This document shows positions 60,822-64,000 of a stretch of 64,000 nt of DNA, one piece after another. The position numbers and the translations under genes were made by a program. Below the pieces are notes generated by a model. It did no database searches. It was not told the origin of the DNA and saw nothing but the letters and a program-made list of their open reading frames with translations. How positions within the stretch are numbered: position 1 is the stretch's first letter; each line of letters begins with the position of its first letter. Origin of the DNA: Kistimonas sp964291485 (GTDB lineage: Bacteria > Pseudomonadota > Gammaproteobacteria > Pseudomonadales > Endozoicomonadaceae); contig OZ220224.1 of the NCBI GenBank assembly GCA_964291485.2, positions 1,488,001 to 1,552,000 of the forward strand. Direction: 5' to 3'.

Positions 60822-61391
60822 TCAGTTGTCGGCTATTTTGTGGTTGATGTTGTAGAGTTTCGCCACATACATCTGGCCGCATTCGAAGGTCAGGCTCCGT
60901 CGTTCCTTACCGATGCGTTTATAGAGCTGGCACCAGATGTTCAGTTCCGGGTCGCGGTTGTTGGTGTAGATCAGCTCATACTGGTAAAAGGTCTTGATGC
61001 CGAGGATCGCTAGCAGGACGCTGTGTTCTTCCAACTGGCTTCTGCAGTTGTCAAAGATGTCCTGGAGCGTGCCCTTTCGAGGGATCTTCACGGCCAGCAC
61101 ATCGCTGCGGATAGCGGTTTTCACTTTCTGGCTGACGGAATCCAGTTCCTGGTCCCGCTTTGCGTCTTTCTCCGTGTGGCGATACTTCTTTTTTAAGAAT
61201 ACCGGGTCTTTCTCGGCTGCCACCACCTTGTCCATGAACCAGAATGACGCATAGGGTTTGCCATCCTTGCGGTAATGCACATGGTCTGGTTCGCCCAGCA
61301 GCTTATCGACCAGTCGCTCTGTCCAGTACGGCCTGATGAGAATCCTTGACCGGAGGATCATTTCTTTTTCTTCGGTGATGATATTTCTCAT
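60822..61391 (-). CDS. unrecognised protein with a short conserved N-terminal block
   Basis: A 189-residue protein. The block YWTERLVDKLLGEPDHVHY followed by ASFWFMDKVVAAEKDPVF resembles a short domain seen at the start of many uncharacterised bacterial proteins (W-T-x-x-x-I-x-x-L-LGEPD). The rest has no family; it is charged, with several Cys. MILRSRILIRPYW at codon 11 is an alternative start. It is transcribed toward pilA. Confidence 0.55.
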   Translation of the reverse strand: MRNIITEEKEMILRSRILIRPYWTERLVDKLLGEPDHVHYRKDGKPYASFWFMDKVVAAEKDPVFLKKKYRHTEKDAKRDQELDSVSQKVKTAIRSDVLAVKIPRKGTLQDIFDNCRSQLEEHSVLLAILGIKTFYQYELIYTNNRDPELNIWCQLYKRIGKERRSLTFECGQMYVAKLYNINHKIADN

Positions 61392-61919
61392 GCGTTGTCA
61401 CTTCTTGTTCAGTCTTGGGGGGCGGCTTCTGCAGTCACCTCTTCATCAAAGGGGGCGCGCTTGAAACGACCAGGCGAACCTTATCAGATGCGGCGCATCT
61501 CGTACTGACCTTTCCCGTATCCACGTTGTTGTGTTGCCTCACTGTTCCTGTTCAGCAGATCATCTTTCCAGCTTTGTCATTTCCTGTCCTGCTACGTTGC
61601 TGGAAAGTGTCACGGCATTTTACAGGAAGCGGGTCCCCAATTTCAGTGGCAAATTCAGAGGAAAAGCAAACAGGGGAAACAGGGAGTCCACGTAAACGAC
61701 GATATGATGCTAACACTTACCCGTAGAGTGTTTTTTTTATAAAAAAACTTCAAAAAAATTTTGATCGTGAAATGCGACTAATGGCTCTGTATTTGTAACT
61801 TGTTGTTTTTATGGTGATTATTTTTATTTTTTTGTGGTCGGGGGTTTTGCGATTTTCGAAATTATTTTTTTTTCGGGTGATCATCGGGACAAGACAACAA
61901 CAAAAGAAGGGCGGATCCC
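61392..61919. other. intergenic region with AT-rich tract
   Basis: About 530 bases. 61735-61880 is a very AT-rich tract with T-runs and A-runs. Frames crossing the region (for example 61415-61726) have no natural-looking protein content. No repeat or RNA was identified. Confidence 0.4.
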
Positions 61920-62123
61920 ATGACACAAACATCCAGGCGAATAATCTCACCACGTGCCGTGTTAGCGAGGTTGCATCTGGCACTTCGAATGCTGGGACGC
62001 GGATGCATCAAGCTACATCGCTTGAGTAGACGACAATTTATAAATTCTATTGGCTATAAGTACTGTATAAATATACAGTACTTTGCATATTCTTGTACTT
62101 ATGTGCGATTTTACAGCGTGTGA
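61920..62123 (+). CDS. possible small basic protein
   Basis: A 67-codon frame with AAGAAGGGCGGATCCC before the ATG. The product is basic at first (TSRRIISPRAVLARLHLALR, then RLSRRQFINSIGY) and ends in an aromatic, less natural stretch. No family was recognised. It could be real or spurious; the ribosome-binding site is the main support. Confidence 0.3.
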   Translation: MTQTSRRIISPRAVLARLHLALRMLGRGCIKLHRLSRRQFINSIGYKYCINIQYFAYSCTYVRFYSV

Positions 62124-62135
62124 GGAGAAACAGTT

Positions 62136-62234
62136 ATGAACATGACAAAACTTATGTTACCTCTGTTCCGTCGCATTGCGTCCTACATCACTGCCATATG
62201 CCTGTGTTCTGCGGAGCGCTTGGGGCATAGATAA
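62136..62234 (+). CDS. possible 32-residue peptide
   Basis: ATG at 62136 follows GTGAGGAGAAACAGTT, a strong ribosome-binding site with AGGAG nine bases before the start. The product begins MNMTKLMLPLFRRIASYITA and ends with a basic tail; the centre is hydrophobic, with two Cys. It stands 24 bases before the next small gene and could be a leader or a small membrane peptide. Confidence 0.4.
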   Translation: MNMTKLMLPLFRRIASYITAICLCSAERLGHR

Positions 62235-62257
62235 CGATAAATAGGCAGGGAAAGATT

Positions 62258-62482
62258 ATGATTTCTGCAGATGATTTGCGGTCTCGGATGCCTCTTTTGA
62301 AGTCCGTGGCAAAAGATCTTGATAAGCAGGGGAAAGCCAAGCTCTCAGATTGGCTTGGTCAGCTTGCAACTGATTTGGAGCAGTACTTCGAACAGTCTGC
62401 TCAGAAGCAGGATGTGGATGACGAAGACAACATAGCTGACGATGTAGATGGTAAGCCAGAAGGCTGGGGGATGTGGTCTTAA
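62258..62482 (+). CDS. unrecognised small acidic protein
   Basis: A 74-residue protein, not recognised. The first two thirds is helical (MPLLKSVAKDLDKQGKAKLS, LATDLEQYFEQSAQ) and the end is acidic (DVDDEDNIADDVDG). CAGGGAAAGATT before the ATG is a usable ribosome-binding site. Confidence 0.5.
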   Translation: MISADDLRSRMPLLKSVAKDLDKQGKAKLSDWLGQLATDLEQYFEQSAQKQDVDDEDNIADDVDGKPEGWGMWS

Positions 62483-62556
62483 TCCGAACCGGTAGCCAGT
62501 ATGCTTAGACAGTCTTGTTGTGTTGTCATGGGTGATACCAGGGACAAGAGATAATA

Positions 62557-62919
62557 ATGAAAACATTGGTGTACTTCATGCTGGCCGGCATGCTGTTGAC
62601 GGGCTGCAGTATTAAACCCACGGTCAATGTCATGCCGATCGCTGACCGGGTTTACCCGGTTACCGCTGCTGTTGATGTGCTCTTTGCCAAGCCATCACAG
62701 AGATCGTTTATAGAGCTAGGCGTGCTGAGCGCTCGCCTGAGTAATGCCACCCAGGAAAAGCTGATACCGGCGCTTAAGGAAAAAGCACAGGGCATCGGGG
62801 CTGATGCGATAGTGATCCTTGGCCAAAACTCCAGTGGTTCAGCATCGTTGCCGGTTGCAGGTATGAGAATGTCTGTGCCGCTGGTGAATGTACAGGCACT
62901 GGCGATCAGGTATCAATAG
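62557..62919 (+). CDS. unrecognised lipoprotein
   Basis: A 120-residue protein with a lipoprotein signal (MKTLVYFMLAGMLLTGC, lipobox LTGC with Cys17). The mature part (SFIELGVLSARLSNATQEKL, ALKEKAQGIGADAIVILGQN) has the alternating pattern of small periplasmic alpha/beta domains related to the YbjQ/RcsF-like group. A residue after the lipid Cys of Ser suggests outer-membrane sorting. Function unknown. Confidence 0.7.
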   Translation: MKTLVYFMLAGMLLTGCSIKPTVNVMPIADRVYPVTAAVDVLFAKPSQRSFIELGVLSARLSNATQEKLIPALKEKAQGIGADAIVILGQNSSGSASLPVAGMRMSVPLVNVQALAIRYQ

Positions 62920-63171
62920 CACTCAGCGGTTGTGGTGTACCAACTTCCTTCATGACCTGGTTATTGCGTGGTAGCAGGTCGGCTCATTCAATAAGCAATA
63001 CTCTGAAAATGAAACTGACTAACGTGCCTGTCATCAATACAGGCAAGTCAGCCAAACTGACCTTTTTGGCAGTGATAATCAGCTGAGCATCCAACACCAT
63101 CTGACAGGCGCCAGAAACTGGAAATGCAGAGGCGTTAGTTTTTTAAAATAACCATATAGGATGGAACCGTT

Positions 63172-63993
63172 ATGCAAGCTAGATCGAAGGGCGCTGATTT
63201 CCTTTTCACAAATTTCAAGTGGCCCGGGCCTGAGGCGCCGAAAGCGACACCTGTGGAAGATGCGCATTCAGAGATTCATATTGATTCTTCTAAGCAACTA
63301 ACAAACCTTCAAAACGTTCCATTCTGGCCAGTCTCAATCGGTGAACGTACGACAACGGTTTTATCAGCTGATCCAGAGAGGATGGTTTTACCAGCCCACC
63401 AATCCCTTAGCGATAGGCAATCAACTGTTATTGAGAGAGGTAACGAGCAAATACCAACTTGTGTGGAAGCCTTTAGAGAATCACTTCCTCCAGATGGTAA
63501 GCCAGGTTCTTCATCTACGGAGGAGTCTAAACGGTATATAGGCACCAAGGGAAAGGGGGGAAATCTGATTCTGAAGCTTCTGAAGGGAGTGGAAGGTGAA
63601 TCTGCAGAAGTCCCTTCGACCAGTATGACTACAGCAGATACTGATGAAGAAAGGCAGTTTTCAAAAGATGAAAGTGCTAAACACGAACAATCAACTAGTC
63701 AACAGAAGCCCCACACGTGTAAGCAGTGTGGTAACTCCTATGCTTTGCAAGCTAGCCTGACTAGGCACATGCGTCGCCATGGCGGTATCAGACCTTATGT
63801 CTGCAAGCATCAAGATGATCCAAGCCAAGATCCCTGCGGAAGCTCCTTTTATTCCAATCATGAACTCAAGCATCATAAGCTCATCCACGGCGATAAGAGC
63901 TTCGCGTGCACATTATGTGATAAAACTTTTTCCCAGCCTACAGGCCTTAGATTGCACATGCAGCGTGTTCACTCCTCTTCACTGAAAGCTTGA
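63172..63993 (+). CDS. protein with three C2H2 zinc fingers
   Basis: A 273-residue protein. The first 180 residues are Ser/Thr/Glu/Lys-rich, low in structure and unrecognised. From Cys183 come three zinc fingers: CKQCGNSYALQASLTRHMRR plus His (C-x2-C-x12-H-x3-H), an atypical one with ten residues between the Cys pair (CKHQDDPSQDPCGSSFYSNH start), and CTLCDKTFSQPTGLRLHMQR plus V-H (C-x2-C-x12-H-x4-H). The linker HGGIRPYVC is close to the eukaryotic TGEKPYxC. Low GC and this domain suggest gene transfer from a eukaryote or a nucleomodulin-type effector; both are inferred. The frame is closed before the window ends. Confidence 0.85.
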   Translation: MQARSKGADFLFTNFKWPGPEAPKATPVEDAHSEIHIDSSKQLTNLQNVPFWPVSIGERTTTVLSADPERMVLPAHQSLSDRQSTVIERGNEQIPTCVEAFRESLPPDGKPGSSSTEESKRYIGTKGKGGNLILKLLKGVEGESAEVPSTSMTTADTDEERQFSKDESAKHEQSTSQQKPHTCKQCGNSYALQASLTRHMRRHGGIRPYVCKHQDDPSQDPCGSSFYSNHELKHHKLIHGDKSFACTLCDKTFSQPTGLRLHMQRVHSSSLKA

Positions 63994-64000
63994 TTGGGCG

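Noticed and set aside
61415..61726. 103-codon plus-strand frame upstream of the AT-rich tract
   Set aside because: No ribosome-binding site and no natural-looking domain content; it looks like intergenic sequence.
1..64000. CRISPR arrays, rRNA and tRNA genes
   Set aside because: No array of regularly spaced long repeats and no recognisable rRNA or tRNA sequence was seen.

Overview
The window looks like chromosomal DNA of a marine gammaproteobacterium carrying one long P22/SU10-like prophage. The core genes (glpR-glpD, grxD, a 2-Cys peroxiredoxin, rnt, pyrC, argG, gloA, purM-purN, yihD, grcA, a DUF2066 gene, an AI-2E/PerM-type transporter, hda, arsC-wrbA-DUF2069) follow an order seen in Oceanospirillales and Pseudomonas relatives. 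Between them lie AT-richer accessory genes with eukaryotic-like architecture: an ankyrin-repeat protein and a protein with three C2H2 zinc fingers. That mix suggests a host-associated lineage such as Endozoicomonadaceae. The assignment is inferred from gene content; no rRNA or tRNA gene was seen.

Layout. 1-13088: mostly housekeeping genes (glycerol 3-phosphate regulation, an M48 lipoprotein protease, an orphan FbpC-like ATPase, an MFS permease, redox enzymes, an Na+/H+ antiporter-type permease, RNase T, dihydroorotase, argininosuccinate synthase, glyoxalase I). 13335-14927: an unrecognised low-GC gene broken by two mutually compensating homopolymer frameshifts. 15254-17796: purM-purN-DUF3108 on the minus strand. 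18024-19508: ankyrin protein. 19625-27706: yihD, grcA, DUF2066, perM-like, hda, DUF748, then arsC-wrbA-DUF2069 on the minus strand.

27843-about 59151: prophage. A leftward early operon (two small unknowns, annealing protein, YqaJ-type exonuclease, SSB, excisionase, integrase) diverges from a rightward operon (Cro-like protein, XRE regulator, DnaT-like and P-like replication proteins, DUF1367, DUF1064). Between them sits an S24-type repressor whose two flanks share the motif AAAGGTATA. The rightward operon continues into a cargo (moron) region, an IS4-type insertion, lysis genes, terminases, portal, scaffold, SU10-type capsid, adaptor, tail fibres and DNA-ejection proteins. The moron region holds three unrecognised genes and lies between the 3' end of an unknown late gene and a decayed second copy of that 3' end. 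A 58-residue membrane protein is encoded antisense between capsid and tail genes.

59240-63993: a terminase fragment from another phage, a type IV pilin with a textbook sigma-54 promoter, several small unknown genes, a lipoprotein and the zinc-finger protein. The most interesting items are the moron region with its membrane-GAF/partner operon, the bacterial C2H2 protein, the antisense micro-membrane protein, and an integrase that appears to lack its first catalytic arginine.
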